Origin: Streptomyces olindensis
Lineage (GTDB): Bacteria; Actinomycetota; Actinomycetes; Streptomycetales; Streptomycetaceae
Direction: 5' to 3'
DNA length: 64,000 bases
Assembly: GCA_000696115.1 (NCBI GenBank)
Contig: JJOH01000008.1
Location: 1-64,000, forward strand
Under the pieces are notes generated by a model that was given only the letters and a program-made list of their open reading frames with translations, was not told where the DNA came from and did not search any database. Below are positions 30,261 to 39,560 of this stretch, one piece after another. Made by a program: the position numbers and the translations under genes. The stretch's first letter is position 1. Each line of letters starts with the position of its first letter.

Positions 30261-31136
30261 TTACTTCTTCTCGACCGCGTGGCCGCCGAACTGGTTCCGC
30301 AGCGCCGCGATCATCTTCATCTGGGGCGAGTCCTCCTGGCGGGAGGCGAACCGCGCGAACAGCGACGCGGTGATCGCCGGCAGCGGCACCGCGTTGTCGA
30401 TGGCGGCCTCCACAGTCCAGCGTCCCTCGCCGGAGTCCTGTGCATAGCCCCGGAGCCTGTCCAGGTGCTCGTCCTCGTCGAGCGCGTTGACCGCGAGGTC
30501 GAGCAGCCAGGAGCGGATGACCGTGCCCTCCTGCCAGGAGCGGAAGACCTCCCGGACGTCGGTCACGGAGTCCACCTTCTCCAGCAGTTCCCAGCCCTCG
30601 GCGTAAGCCTGCATCATCGCGTACTCGATGCCGTTGTGGACCATCTTCGCGAAGTGGCCCGCGCCGACCTTGCCGGCGTGCACCGAACCGAAGTCGCCCT
30701 CCGGCTTGAGGGCGTCGAAGACCGGCTGCACCTTGGCGACGTTCTCCGCGTCACCGCCGTACATCAGCGCGTAGCCGTTCTCCAGGCCCCAGACACCGCC
30801 GGAGACACCACAGTCGACGAAGCCGATGCCCTTGGCCGCCAGCTCCTCGGCGTGCTTCTCGTCATCCGTCCAGCGGGAGTTGCCGCCGTCCACGACGACG
30901 TCGCCCGGCTCCAGCAGCTCGGCGAGCTCGTCGATCGTGGACTGCGTGGGCTCGCCTGCCGGGACCATGACCCAGACCACGCGCGGCCCGCTCAGCTTGC
31001 CCACGAGTTCCCGCAGGCTGTGGACATCGGCGAGGTCCGGGTTGCGGTCGTATCCGAAGACGGTGTGGCCCGCGCGGCGGATCCGCTCGCGCATGTTGCC
31101 GCCCATCTTGCCGAGGCCGACGAGACCGAGCTCCAT
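30261..31136 (-). CDS. gnd: 6-phosphogluconate dehydrogenase, decarboxylating, short form
   Basis: 291 aa, much shorter than the about 470-residue E. coli enzyme, and matches the short YqeC/GntZ-type family. Rossmann motif Gly-Leu-Val-Gly-Leu-Gly-Lys-Met-Gly at the N-terminus, substrate motif Asp-Cys-Gly-Val-Ser-Gly-Gly-Val-Trp-Gly and catalytic Lys in His-Phe-Ala-Lys-Met-Val-His-Asn-Gly-Ile-Glu. It oxidises 6-phosphogluconate to ribulose 5-phosphate. Its place between dnaN and recF is a Streptomyces trait. AAGGAA precedes the ATG. Confidence 0.95.
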   Translation of the reverse strand: MELGLVGLGKMGGNMRERIRRAGHTVFGYDRNPDLADVHSLRELVGKLSGPRVVWVMVPAGEPTQSTIDELAELLEPGDVVVDGGNSRWTDDEKHAEELAAKGIGFVDCGVSGGVWGLENGYALMYGGDAENVAKVQPVFDALKPEGDFGSVHAGKVGAGHFAKMVHNGIEYAMMQAYAEGWELLEKVDSVTDVREVFRSWQEGTVIRSWLLDLAVNALDEDEHLDRLRGYAQDSGEGRWTVEAAIDNAVPLPAITASLFARFASRQEDSPQMKMIAALRNQFGGHAVEKK

Positions 31137-31281
31137 CAGTTGTGTTCCTTAGGTTCTGCGACGTGGCGTGGCGGCACGTTCGTACCGCCAGGCACTTTCG
31201 TACCCACGTCCGAGCCTAGACCCGGACGCTCGCGCACATCTGTGGGCATACGCGCTCAGTCGCACGCCCCCACCTGCAGGT

Positions 31282-31302
31282 TTGTCCTCAGCCTGTGGAC
31301 AA
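31282..31302. promoter_or_regulatory. DnaA boxes between gnd and dnaN
   Basis: TTGTCCTCA (31282-31290, one mismatch) and an inverted perfect TTGTCCACA (31294-31302) lie in the 184-bp gnd-dnaN gap, just past the dnaN stop. Confidence 0.55.
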
Positions 31303-31320
31303 CGGCTCGCGAGGAGGGCC

Positions 31321-32451
31321 TCAGCCGCTGAGGCGCACCGGCATGATCAGGTACTTGTAGGCCTCGTCCGCCTCGGCGTCCAGCGCGGGCTTGCCACTGA
31401 GCAGCGCGGGCTTCGTGGACGTCGTGAAGGAGAGCTGGGCCACCGGGGAGTCGATGGCGCTCAGGCCGTCCAGCAGGAACGTCGGGTTGAAGGCGATCGA
31501 GATGTCGTCGCCGTCGAGCTGGGCGTCCACCCTTTCCACAGCCTGTGCGTCGTCGCTGGAACCGGCCTCCAGGATGAGCACGCCCTGCTCGAAGCTCAGC
31601 CGCACCGGGGTGTTGCGCTCGGCGACCAGGGCCACGCGCTTGACGGCCTCCACGAACGGGGCCGTCTCGATGACGGCGACGCTGTTGAACTCCGTCGGGA
31701 ACAGCGTGCGGTACTTCGGGAGGTCGCCCTCCAGCAGCCGGGTCGTCGTACGGCGGCCGGCGCCCTCGAAGCCGATCAGGCCCTCGCCCGAACCCGAGCC
31801 GGACAGCGCCAGGGTGACCTGGTCGCCGCTCGTCAGGGCCTTGGCGGTGTCCAGGAGCGTCTTGGCGGGCACCAGGGCGACCGCAGAGGCCTCCGGGTTC
31901 TCCGGCTTCCACAGGAACTCGCGGACCGCGAAGCGGTAGCGGTCGGTGGACGCCAGCGTGACCGTGTCGCCCTCGATCTCGATGCGGACGCCCGTGAGGA
32001 CGGGCAGCGTGTCGTCACGGCCCGCCGCGATGGCCACCTGGGCGGCCGCGGAGGCGAAGACCTCGCCCGGGACCGTGCCCGTCGCGTTCGGCATCTGCGG
32101 CAGGGCCGGGTACTCCTCCACAGGCAGGGTGTGGAGTGTGAACCGCGAGGAACCGCAGACCACCGTCGCCCGTACACCGTCTGTGGAAATCTCCACCGGC
32201 CGGTTCGGGAGCGCGCGGCAGATGTCCGCGAGCAGACGGCCCGAGACCAGGACCGTGCCCTCCTCCTCGACCTCGGTCTCCACCGACACGCGTGCGGAGA
32301 CCTCGTAGTCGAAGCTGGACAGGCTCAGCTGACCGTCCTCGGCCTTCAGCAGCAGGCCGGCGAGGACCGGCGCCGGCGGACGGGCCGGGAGGCTGCGCGC
32401 CGCCCAGGCCACTGCCTCCGCGAGTACGTCGCGTTCCACCCGGATCTTCAC
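31321..32451 (-). CDS. dnaN: DNA polymerase III beta subunit (sliding clamp)
   Basis: 376 aa from GTG 32451 with a perfect AGGAGG 7 bp upstream; this is the known Streptomyces length. The three-repeat clamp fold is shown by family blocks such as Ala-Pro-Val-Leu-Ala-Gly-Leu-Leu near 28 and the Met-Pro-Val-Arg-Leu C-terminus. The clamp encircles DNA and tethers the polymerase. The gene lies on the far side of oriC from dnaA and its upstream region is the origin. Confidence 0.97.
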   Translation of the reverse strand: MKIRVERDVLAEAVAWAARSLPARPPAPVLAGLLLKAEDGQLSLSSFDYEVSARVSVETEVEEEGTVLVSGRLLADICRALPNRPVEISTDGVRATVVCGSSRFTLHTLPVEEYPALPQMPNATGTVPGEVFASAAAQVAIAAGRDDTLPVLTGVRIEIEGDTVTLASTDRYRFAVREFLWKPENPEASAVALVPAKTLLDTAKALTSGDQVTLALSGSGSGEGLIGFEGAGRRTTTRLLEGDLPKYRTLFPTEFNSVAVIETAPFVEAVKRVALVAERNTPVRLSFEQGVLILEAGSSDDAQAVERVDAQLDGDDISIAFNPTFLLDGLSAIDSPVAQLSFTTSTKPALLSGKPALDAEADEAYKYLIMPVRLSG

Positions 32452-33332
32452 TGTTGCCGCCTCCTGCTGTTGCCGGCGCTTCTCGCTCTGCCTGGCCCTC
32501 GTCGTCTGTCTCGGTGTCGACGGTCCCCGGGATGGGGAGGACACCGGGGACCAGTCTGACGCACGGCACTGACAGTAGGTGCCTCTCGGGGTCAAGTCGT
32601 GACGAGGGGCGGTCGGGCACCGGAGAGCGAGTTGTGCACAGGACCCGCTTCGAAACGAATTCCGCTCTCTCTCTAGTCGGACGTAGTAGTAGGGCCTGTG
32701 GATACCGTGGATAACCACGTTTGCCCAGCTCAGAGCGGAAATTTTGTCCACCGGGCCTGTGGGCACGAGCAGTGGACAACCTGGTGTCGCTGTGGAGAAC
32801 GGAAAGTTCTGCACACCCCGTGCACAGGTCGAGGCGAGTTCTCCCCAGTGCTGTCCCCAGCTTTACCCACCTTTCCCACAGACCAACCCGGCAGCTTTGT
32901 GTGACGCCTTTCACTCGACTCGGTGAGAGGGCGCGTCGGGTTGCCGAACAGTGGACAGGGATGTGGAGAAGCCGCTGATCGCTGGGGACAACCGACCCCA
33001 GCCTGTGGGTTGCCCGTGGACAACTCGGTGCACAGCCTGTGGATCCCCGCTCCGTCCACAGTCTGTGGAGATCATTCGTCCACGGATCCACAACCACCTG
33101 AGCTGGTCTGATGGTCTTTCAACCCCGGGCCCTGTGGACACGATCTGGACAACTCCCCGGTCCCCAGGATGTGGACGGCAGAAAGTCCGCGAATCTGTGG
33201 AGGGAGGCCGTAACGCGGCGGGTATTCGAACAGAGCGTTGCGATCGGGTGTCCGCGGCGGAGGCCGGACGGCATGTGAAGAGGGCGCCCCCGAAGCCTCG
33301 GGGGCGCCCTCAGTGGCGTACTGCCGTCGCTG
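32452..33332. other. oriC: Chromosomal replication origin oriC
   Basis: 881-bp non-coding region between dnaA and dnaN, with about 19 DnaA-box-like 9-mers on both strands. Examples are GTATCCACA inverted at 32697, TTGTCCACC at 32744 and inverted TTGTCCACT at 32771. Others are inverted TTCTCCACA at 32791 and 32962, inverted TTGTCCACG at 33015, CCGTCCACA at 33052 and inverted TTGTCCAGA at 33145. Most differ by one base from TTGTCCACA, as known for Streptomyces oriC, which binds DnaA cooperatively. There is no long AT-rich unwinding element; small AT-richer patches occur near 32650-32690 and 32740. The dnaA terminator is at its right edge. Confidence 0.95.
33280..33311 (-). terminator. Intrinsic terminator after dnaA
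   Basis: A perfect 14-bp stem, GAGGGCGCCCCCGA with TCGGGGGCGCCCTC and loop AGCC, lies 21 bp past the dnaA stop. It keeps dnaA transcription from entering oriC. Confidence 0.85.
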
Positions 33333-35366
33333 TCAGCCGTTCTTGATGCGGTTGGTCAGCTCCGTGACCTGGTTGTAGATGGAACGGCGCTCGGCCATCA
33401 GATTGCGGATCTTGCGGTCCGCGTGCATCACCGTCGTGTGGTCGCGGCCGCCGAACAGCGCGCCGATCTTCGGCAGCGACAGGTCCGTCAGCTCACGGCA
33501 CAGGTACATGGCGATCTGGCGGGCCGTGACGAGGGCGCGGCCGCGGGAGGTGCCGCACAGGTCCTCGACGGTCAGCCCGAAGTAGTCCGCCGTCGCGCTC
33601 ATGATGGCCGTGGACGTGATCTCGGGAGCCGAGTCCTCGCCGCCGGGGATGAGGTCCTTGAGGACGATCTCCGTCAGCCCCAGGTCCACCGGCTGCCGGT
33701 TGAGCGAGGCGAACGCGGTGACGCGGATCAGCGCGCCCTCCAGCTCGCGGATGTTCCGCGAGATCCGGGACGCGATGAACTCCAGCACCTCCGGCGGCGC
33801 GTTCAGCTGCTCCTGCACCGCCTTCTTGCGGAGGATCGCGATGCGCGTCTCCAGCTCCGGCGGCTGGACGTCGGTGATCAGACCCCACTCGAAACGGTTC
33901 CGCAGCCGGTCCTCCAGCGTCACCAGTTGCTTCGGCGGCCGGTCGCTGGAGAGCACGATCTGCTTGTTGGCGTTGTGGAGCGTGTTGAACGTGTGGAAGA
34001 ACTCCTCCTGCGTCGACTCCTTGTCCGCGAGGAACTGGATGTCGTCGACGAGCAGGATGTCCATCTCGCGGTAGCGCTTGCGGAAGCTGTCGCCCTTGCC
34101 GTCGCGGATGGAGTTGATGAACTCGTTGGTGAACTCCTCCGAGCTCACGTACCGCACGCGCGTGCCCGGGTAGAGGCTGCGCGCGTAGTGCCCGATGGCG
34201 TGCAGCAGGTGCGTCTTGCCGAGTCCGGACTCCCCGTAGATGAACAACGGGTTGTACGCCTTCGCCGGTGCCTCGGCGACGGCGACCGCGGCCGCGTGCG
34301 CGAAGCGGTTGGAGGCGCCGATGACGAACGTGTCGAAGAGGTACTTCGGGTTCAGGCGCGCGGTGGGCTCGCCCGGGCCGGTCGCCGGCGCGGGCTGCGC
34401 GGCCAGTGGGCCGGGCGCGCCGGTCGTGGGCAGGTTCGGGCCGACCGGGCCGCCCCGGTGCACGTGGCCCGAGCCGGGCGGCGGCTCCGGCAGCTCCCGG
34501 CGGACCGGGTCGCGCTGGTCGTAGTCGGGGCGTGACGGCTCGTAGTCGGAGCGCGGTGGCTCGTAGGAGGGGCGCTCCATGGACTGCGGGCGGTAGTCCT
34601 GGGAGGGGGAACCGTAGGCGTCCTGGGAGGGCCCGCCGTACGAGTCCTTGGAGCCGTAGGTGTCCTTGGGGCCGTATGAGTCCTGCGAGTCGTACGCGTC
34701 TTGGGATCCGTAGGTGTTCTGAGAGCTGTACGCGTCCTGGGGGGCGTAGGAGTCCTGGGAGCCGTGTCCGGGTGACGCGTACGGGTCACGCTCCGGGAAG
34801 CCGAGGCGCTGCTGCTGCCAGCCGTACTCGTCCTGCGTCGGCCGCGGCCAGGAGCCGGGCTCGGGGCGCTGGTACTCGGACGGGTAGGCGGGGCGAGCGG
34901 TCGGGAGTTGATCTCCGCGCGTAGGCGGAAGCTGATCGCCGGCCGACCCGGGCTGCTGGTCGGCGCGGTGGCGGCCGTACCCCTCGTACCCGTCATATCC
35001 GTCGCGGTCCTGGCGCGCGGCCGGGAGCTCCGGTTCCTCGTAGCGCGGCTGGGCGCGAGCCTGGGGCGCGGGTGGGGCCGGGGGGTCGCCCGCGGAGTCG
35101 TCGACGGTGATCGCGATCCGGATCGGGCGGCCGCACTCACGGCTCAGCGTCTCGCTGACGATCGGCGCCAGGCGGCCCTCGAGGACGCCTTTCGCGAATT
35201 CGTTCGGTACGGCGAGCAGGGCGGTGTCCGCGACCAGCGCGAGCGGCTGGCAGCGCCGGATCCAGTGCTCGTCCTTCGCCTCGACACCCTGGCCGCGGCC
35301 CTCCCCGAGGAGCTGCTCCAATACGCGTGGCCACACTGCGGCAAGATCGGCAGGTACGTCAGCCAC
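33333..35366 (-). CDS. dnaA: Chromosomal replication initiator protein DnaA
   Basis: 677 aa. Domain I spans about 1-90. A very long domain II (about 91-335) is Pro/Tyr/Asp-rich and contains hexapeptide repeats (203-257). The AAA+ domain III has Walker A Gly-Glu-Ser-Gly-Leu-Gly-Lys-Thr near 378-386 and Walker B Leu-Leu-Val-Asp-Asp-Ile-Gln near 438-444. Domain IV has the DNA-binding signature Asp-His-Thr-Thr-Val-Met-His-Ala. Long domain II is usual in Streptomyces. GTG start. It binds the boxes in oriC and probably those upstream of its own gene. Confidence 0.99.
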   Translation of the reverse strand: MADVPADLAAVWPRVLEQLLGEGRGQGVEAKDEHWIRRCQPLALVADTALLAVPNEFAKGVLEGRLAPIVSETLSRECGRPIRIAITVDDSAGDPPAPPAPQARAQPRYEEPELPAARQDRDGYDGYEGYGRHRADQQPGSAGDQLPPTRGDQLPTARPAYPSEYQRPEPGSWPRPTQDEYGWQQQRLGFPERDPYASPGHGSQDSYAPQDAYSSQNTYGSQDAYDSQDSYGPKDTYGSKDSYGGPSQDAYGSPSQDYRPQSMERPSYEPPRSDYEPSRPDYDQRDPVRRELPEPPPGSGHVHRGGPVGPNLPTTGAPGPLAAQPAPATGPGEPTARLNPKYLFDTFVIGASNRFAHAAAVAVAEAPAKAYNPLFIYGESGLGKTHLLHAIGHYARSLYPGTRVRYVSSEEFTNEFINSIRDGKGDSFRKRYREMDILLVDDIQFLADKESTQEEFFHTFNTLHNANKQIVLSSDRPPKQLVTLEDRLRNRFEWGLITDVQPPELETRIAILRKKAVQEQLNAPPEVLEFIASRISRNIRELEGALIRVTAFASLNRQPVDLGLTEIVLKDLIPGGEDSAPEITSTAIMSATADYFGLTVEDLCGTSRGRALVTARQIAMYLCRELTDLSLPKIGALFGGRDHTTVMHADRKIRNLMAERRSIYNQVTELTNRIKNG
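34597..34760 (-). repeat. Hexapeptide repeats in DnaA domain II
   Basis: Residues 203-257 of DnaA are about nine copies of a Gln/Lys-Asp-(Ala/Ser/Thr)-Tyr-Gly-Ser pattern, encoded by degenerate 18-bp units with two longer units near the end. The repeats lie in the flexible linker. Confidence 0.75.
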
Positions 35367-35501
35367 AGGGCACGCTCTCTCACAGGTCCCACGAACGTGT
35401 GGTTCTGGGACGGGTCGGGATGTAAATCGGGTGGGGCAGGGATAAGGGAACGAATCGGAGTTCCGTCACGGTAGTCAGGGCGGCCGGTGCGGTTCAAGTT
35501 G

Positions 35502-35522
35502 TTGTCCCCAGGCTGTGGACAA
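35502..35522. promoter_or_regulatory. DnaA boxes in the dnaA/rpmH intergenic region
   Basis: TTGTCCCCA (35502-35510) and an inverted perfect TTGTCCACA (35514-35522) are 3 bp apart and face each other. Such a pair upstream of dnaA is known in Streptomyces as an autoregulatory site. Confidence 0.7.
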
Positions 35523-35544
35523 GTGTCTCCCGGGGACTCCTGGT

Positions 35545-35574
35545 TTGACCGGATGGCGTAGCCGCGCGTACCGT
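35545..35574 (+). promoter_or_regulatory. Promoter of rpmH
   Basis: TTGACC (35545-35550), an 18-bp spacer and TACCGT (35569-35574) fit the vegetative sigma (HrdB) consensus of Streptomyces. Transcription would start near 35581 and give a leader of about 160 nt before rpmH. Confidence 0.65.
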
Positions 35575-35740
35575 AACCAGGTCGAGTTGTCGATGGCTGC
35601 TGCCGCCTGCCTCCGATGGGCACAGGTCACTGGGGTGATCGGTAAGCGGTGCACTCGGGCGTAACTGCGAGCTACTCGTGGGCGCACGGTGACAGCCAGG
35701 ACGGCACCCCGCAACTACCGATTTCTTCTGGAGCCCCCGA

Positions 35741-35878
35741 GTGAGCAAGCGCACCTTCCAGCCGAACAACCGTCGTCGCGCGAAGACCCACGGCTTCCGG
35801 CTGCGTATGCGCACCCGTGCCGGCCGCGCGATTCTCGCGTCCCGCCGTAGCAAGGGTCGCGCCCGTCTGTCCGCCTGA
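35741..35878 (+). CDS. rpmH: 50S ribosomal protein L34
   Basis: 45 aa, strongly basic, with the family pattern [12 protein letters not shown] at the N-terminus and Arg-Ala-Ile-Leu-Ala-Ser-Arg-Arg near the end. GTG start. Structural protein of the large ribosomal subunit. First gene of the rpmH-rnpA-yidD-yidC-jag run to the right of the origin. Confidence 0.98.
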   Translation: MSKRTFQPNNRRRAKTHGFRLRMRTRAGRAILASRRSKGRARLSA

Positions 35879-35899
35879 TCCCGGTCAGGTCATGACGTC

Positions 35900-36271
35900 G
35901 TGCTGCCCACCGAGAACCGGCTGAGGCGGCGCGAGGACTTCGCGACCGCGGTGCGACGGGGTCGTAGGGCCGGCCGCCCTACCCTCGTCGTCCACCTTCG
36001 TAGCGGTGCCACGGACCCGCACGCGCCTGGGGAGAGCGCTCCCCCGACGCGTGCGGGTTTCGTCGTGAGCAAGGCCGTCGGTGGCGCGGTGGTCCGCAAC
36101 AAGGTGAAGCGCAGGCTTCGCCACCTGATGCGCGAGCGAGTCGCCCAGCTGCCCCCCGGTAGCCTGGTAGTCGTACGAGCGCTGCCCGGATCGGGCGACG
36201 CCGACCATGCACAGCTGGCCCGAGACCTGGACGCCGCTCTTCAGCGGCTGCTGGGAGGGGGCGCGCGATGA
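35900..36271 (+). CDS. rnpA: Ribonuclease P protein component
   Basis: 123 aa basic protein. The RNase P signature is present as [11 protein letters not shown]. It assists the RNA subunit in maturing tRNA 5' ends. GTG at 35900, 21 bp after the rpmH stop; its TGA overlaps the yidD ATG (ATGA). Confidence 0.97.
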   Translation: MLPTENRLRRREDFATAVRRGRRAGRPTLVVHLRSGATDPHAPGESAPPTRAGFVVSKAVGGAVVRNKVKRRLRHLMRERVAQLPPGSLVVVRALPGSGDADHAQLARDLDAALQRLLGGGAR

Positions 36272-36642
36272 AGTACCCGCTGCTGGCTCTGATCAAGCTC
36301 TACCAGTGGACGATCAGTCCGCTGCTCGGGCCGGTCTGCAAGTACTACCCGTCGTGCTCCCACTACGGCTACACGGCCATCGACCGGCACGGTGCCATCA
36401 AGGGAACGGCACTCACGGCCTGGCGCATCCTGCGGTGCAATCCGTGGTCGCTGGGCGGTGTGGACCATGTCCCGCCGCGCAAGCGTCCGCGGTGGCACGA
36501 AATGCTGCGTCACGCGTGGCGCGCACGCAAGGGCGGGCCCTCCGCCGCCGACCCGGCCATCGAGGGACAGACTTCTCCCACAAGTCAGTCCAGTCCTTCG
36601 AGCCCGGCCGCAGAGACACCGTCCCATGCCCAAGGAGCATGA
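36268..36642 (+). CDS. yidD: Membrane protein insertion efficiency factor YidD
   Basis: 124 aa. The family core (about 1-75) contains Tyr-Gln-Trp-Thr-Ile-Ser-Pro-Leu and [10 protein letters not shown]. A basic and Ser/Pro-rich tail extends beyond the usual length of about 70-85. It helps YidC-dependent membrane insertion. The ATG overlaps the rnpA stop; yidC follows 3 bp after its stop. Confidence 0.95.
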   Translation: MKYPLLALIKLYQWTISPLLGPVCKYYPSCSHYGYTAIDRHGAIKGTALTAWRILRCNPWSLGGVDHVPPRKRPRWHEMLRHAWRARKGGPSAADPAIEGQTSPTSQSSPSSPAAETPSHAQGA

Positions 36643-36645
36643 TTA

Positions 36646-37926
36646 GTGGACACGATTGCCAGCCTCTTCAGCTTCATCACCACACCCGTCTCCTGGGTCA
36701 TCGTCCAGTTCCACACGGTGTACGGCGCCATCTTCGGCCCCGACACCGGGTGGGCCTGGGGCCTGTCGATCGTGTCCCTGGTGATCCTGATCCGTATCTG
36801 CCTGATCCCGCTCTTCGTGAAGCAGATCAAGGCGACCCGGGCCATGCAGACGCTCCAGCCCGAGATGAAGAAGATCCAGGAGCGCTACAAGAACGACAAG
36901 CAGCGTCAGTCCGAAGAGATGATGAAGCTGTACAAGGACACGGGCACCAACCCGCTGTCCTCGTGCCTTCCCATCCTGGCGCAGTCCCCGTTCTTCTTCG
37001 CCCTGTACCACGTGCTCAACAGCATCGCGTCGAACGACACCATCGGCGTGATCAACGAGAACCTGCTGCAGAGCGCCCAGAAGGCACACATCGTCGGCGC
37101 GCCCCTGGCGGTGAAGTTCACCGACAGCTCGTCGAAGGTGGAAGCGCTCGGTGCCTCGCTCACCGACGTGCGCGTGGTCACCGCCGTCATGATCGTCCTG
37201 ATGTCGGCGTCGCAGTTCTTCACCCAGCGCCAGCTGATGACGAAGAACGTCGACACCACGGTGAAGACGCCGTTCATGCAGCAGCAGAAGATGTTGATGT
37301 ACATCTTCCCCGTCATGTTCGCCGTCTTCGGCATCAACTTCCCGGTCGGTGTCCTCGTCTACTGGCTGACCACCAACGTGTGGACCATGGGCCAGCAGAT
37401 GTACGTCATCCGCAACAACCCGACTCCGGGCTCCAAGGCCCAGGCCGAGTACCTGGAGCGCCTGACCAAGCACGTCACGCAGCGCAGCAAGGTCAGCCGG
37501 CGCCGTGACCGGGTCATCGTCAAGGCGATCGTCGCCAAGGGACGCGACCGCAACGAGTTCGAGCGCAAATTCATCAACGGCCTCAGCAAGGCCGGTCTCG
37601 CGGCCCAGGCCGATGGCACTGTGATCAAGAGCGAAGCCGCTGCCGCCGCCCAGGTTGAGGACGGCGCGCCGACCACCGCCGGCACCCCGAAGCGTCAGCA
37701 GCCCAAGCGGCAGAGCAAGGCCCAGCGTCAGTCCGGTGCCGCGAAGGCGGCCGGTGAGCAGCACGAGCCGAAGACGTCGCTGACCAAGTCTGACGAACCC
37801 GAGGACGCCAAGCCCGCAGCCGTCGCCAAGAAGGGCGGCGCGAAGCCCGGCAGCGGTACCCGCAGCAAGGCCCAGTCCGGACAGCGCAAGGGTCCGCAGC
37901 GGCCCAAGTCCCCGTCCAAGAAGTAA
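36646..37926 (+). CDS. yidC: Membrane protein insertase YidC
   Basis: 426 aa. Five membrane segments of the YidC/Oxa1 core (about 1-290), including Ile-Arg-Ile-Cys-Leu-Ile-Pro-Leu with the hydrophilic-groove arginine. A Lys/Ala-rich basic C-terminal tail (about 335-426) probably contacts ribosomes. It inserts and folds membrane proteins with or without Sec. GTG start behind AAGGAG. Unlike the E. coli protein it has no large periplasmic domain, as expected for Gram-positives. Confidence 0.97.
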   Translation: MDTIASLFSFITTPVSWVIVQFHTVYGAIFGPDTGWAWGLSIVSLVILIRICLIPLFVKQIKATRAMQTLQPEMKKIQERYKNDKQRQSEEMMKLYKDTGTNPLSSCLPILAQSPFFFALYHVLNSIASNDTIGVINENLLQSAQKAHIVGAPLAVKFTDSSSKVEALGASLTDVRVVTAVMIVLMSASQFFTQRQLMTKNVDTTVKTPFMQQQKMLMYIFPVMFAVFGINFPVGVLVYWLTTNVWTMGQQMYVIRNNPTPGSKAQAEYLERLTKHVTQRSKVSRRRDRVIVKAIVAKGRDRNEFERKFINGLSKAGLAAQADGTVIKSEAAAAAQVEDGAPTTAGTPKRQQPKRQSKAQRQSGAAKAAGEQHEPKTSLTKSDEPEDAKPAAVAKKGGAKPGSGTRSKAQSGQRKGPQRPKSPSKK

Positions 37927-37941
37927 GAAGGAGTCCATCCC

Positions 37942-38454
37942 GTGACGGAAGGCACCACCTCCGCCGCTGCCGAGGGTGCAGACACCCTGACTCGCCTGGA
38001 GCAGGAGGGCGAGATCGCGGCGGACTACCTGGAGGGTCTGCTCGATATCGCCGATCTCGACGGCGACATCGACATGGACGTCGAGGCCGACCGCGCCTCC
38101 GTCTCGATCATCAGCGACACGGGCAGCCGTGACCTGCAGAAGCTGGTCGGCCGTGACGGCGAGGTGCTGGAGGCGCTCCAGGAGCTCACCCGTCTGGCGG
38201 TGCACCGTGAGACCGGTGATCGCAGCCGTCTGATGCTCGACATCGCGGGATACCGCGCCCGGAAGCGTTCCGAGCTGTCCGAGCTGGGCGCCAAGGCCGC
38301 CGCCGAGGCCAAGAGCAGCGGTGAGGCCGTGAAGCTGAAGCCCATGACTCCGTTCGAGCGCAAGGTCGTGCACGACGCGGTCAAGGCCGCGGGCCTGCGC
38401 AGCGAGTCCGAGGGCGAGGAACCGCAGCGCTTCGTCGTCGTGCTTCCCGCCTGA
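37942..38454 (+). CDS. jag: Jag/KhpB RNA-binding protein
   Basis: 170 aa. A KH-like domain (about 35-100) contains Gly-Arg-Asp-Gly-Glu-Val-Leu-Glu-Ala-Leu-Gln. A C-terminal R3H domain contains Met-Thr-Pro-Phe-Glu-Arg-Lys-Val-Val-His-Asp. The Jag-N domain of firmicutes is absent. It binds RNA, and in other Gram-positives affects cell elongation. GTG start, 15 bp after yidC. A terminator follows. Confidence 0.93.
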   Translation: MTEGTTSAAAEGADTLTRLEQEGEIAADYLEGLLDIADLDGDIDMDVEADRASVSIISDTGSRDLQKLVGRDGEVLEALQELTRLAVHRETGDRSRLMLDIAGYRARKRSELSELGAKAAAEAKSSGEAVKLKPMTPFERKVVHDAVKAAGLRSESEGEEPQRFVVVLPA

Positions 38455-38471
38455 TCGGCCCGTACGTTCCC

Positions 38472-38500
38472 CGGCCCCGTCTGTTGCGCAGACGGGGCCG
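38472..38500 (+). terminator. Intrinsic terminator after jag
   Basis: A 12-bp stem, CGGCCCCGTCTG with CAGACGGGGCCG, is followed by AACTTTG. It starts 18 bp after the jag stop. Confidence 0.8.
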
Positions 38501-38578
38501 AACTTTGTCAGCCTGATAGTTCTGGTGGTTCTTGTGTCGGCGCTGGATGCGCCGACGCGGTACGGAAGGACGGTCCCC

Positions 38579-39295
38579 GTGACGGAGGCAGCGGAGCTTC
38601 CCCCCGCGCCCGAGCAGGCGCGCGAGGTGTTCGGTGAGCGCTTCGCGGATGCGGTGCGGTACGCCGAGCTGCTCGCAGAGGCGGGCGTGCAGCGCGGTCT
38701 CATCGGCCCGCGTGAGGTGCCCCGCCTGTGGGAGCGGCATCTGCTGAACTGCGCGGTTCTCTCGGAGGTCGTGCCGCAGGGTGTGACGGTGTGTGATGTC
38801 GGCTCGGGTGCCGGCCTGCCCGGCATTCCCCTGGCGCTGGTCCGGGAGGATCTGAAGATCACGCTGCTGGAGCCGCTGCTGCGGCGTACCAACTTCCTCA
38901 CCGAGGTCGTGGAGCTGCTCGGCCTCGACCATGTGACCGTGGTGCGTGGTCGGGCCGAGGAGGTCATGGGGAAGATCCAGCCCGTCCACGTCGTGACCGC
39001 CCGAGCCGTCGCGCCGCTCGACCGTCTCGCCACCTGGGGCATCCCGCTGCTGCGGCCGTACGGGGAGATGCTCGCGCTCAAGGGTGATGCGGCCGAGGAG
39101 GAGCTGAAGAGCGCGTCGGCGGCACTGAGCAAGCTGGGTGCTGTGGAGACGTCCATCCTGCATGTGGGTGAGGGAGTGGTGGACCCGATGTCCACCGTCG
39201 TACGAGTCGAGGTCGGGGAGAGTCCGGGCGGCGTGCGCTTCGCCGCGAAGCGGGCCAAGGCGGCTCGTACGGGCCGTGCACGTCGGCGACGCTGA
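38579..39295 (+). CDS. rsmG: 16S rRNA (guanine527-N7)-methyltransferase RsmG
   Basis: 238 aa from GTG 38579 with GGAAGGA upstream. The SAM-binding motif is Asp-Val-Gly-Ser-Gly-Ala-Gly-Leu-Pro-Gly-Ile-Pro near 76, and Arg-Ala-Val-Ala-Pro-Leu marks the family. It methylates G527 of 16S rRNA; loss gives low-level streptomycin resistance and, in Streptomyces, raised antibiotic production. A basic tail closes the protein. Located between jag and parA as in other actinobacteria. Confidence 0.95.
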   Translation: MTEAAELPPAPEQAREVFGERFADAVRYAELLAEAGVQRGLIGPREVPRLWERHLLNCAVLSEVVPQGVTVCDVGSGAGLPGIPLALVREDLKITLLEPLLRRTNFLTEVVELLGLDHVTVVRGRAEEVMGKIQPVHVVTARAVAPLDRLATWGIPLLRPYGEMLALKGDAAEEELKSASAALSKLGAVETSILHVGEGVVDPMSTVVRVEVGESPGGVRFAAKRAKAARTGRARRRR

Positions 39296-39388
39296 TCCGT
39301 CCTGCGGACGAGACGTACTCCACACAAGCTGCCAAACCTATGCATGCCGGAGTGTCGCGGCAGTCCGGCCACGGCTGCTGTGCATCGT

Positions 39389-39402
39389 GTTTCACGTGAA
39401 AC
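39389..39402. other. parS: parS site (perfect), upstream of parA
   Basis: GTTTCACGTGAAAC in the rsmG-parA gap (39296-39560), about 160 bp upstream of the chosen parA start. ParB bound here could influence parAB transcription. Confidence 0.93.
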
Positions 39403-39560
39403 GTCGCTCACTGCTGCACGGCATCATCAGTCGTGGCCGCGCTGCGGCCGAACCCCGCGACCGTAAGCCTCTCGGTTCACTCGATGAGGGACCTGAGTTG
39501 TCCACAGAGGTGGATTTCTCCACAGAACGCCAGGCCTCACTGGTTCACGACCCCGAAGAC

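Larger units (their letters stand above)
35367..35740. other. Divergent dnaA / rpmH promoter region
   Basis: 374 bp without a supported gene. It holds two DnaA boxes (35502-35522) and the rpmH promoter (35545-35574). The dnaA promoter itself could not be placed with confidence; TACGGT/TACGCG elements on the minus strand near 35565-35578 are candidates. Confidence 0.6.

Noticed and set aside
36643-39411. Long minus-strand open frame across yidC, jag and rsmG
   Set aside because: Spans three conserved plus-strand genes and their terminator; no recognisable protein.
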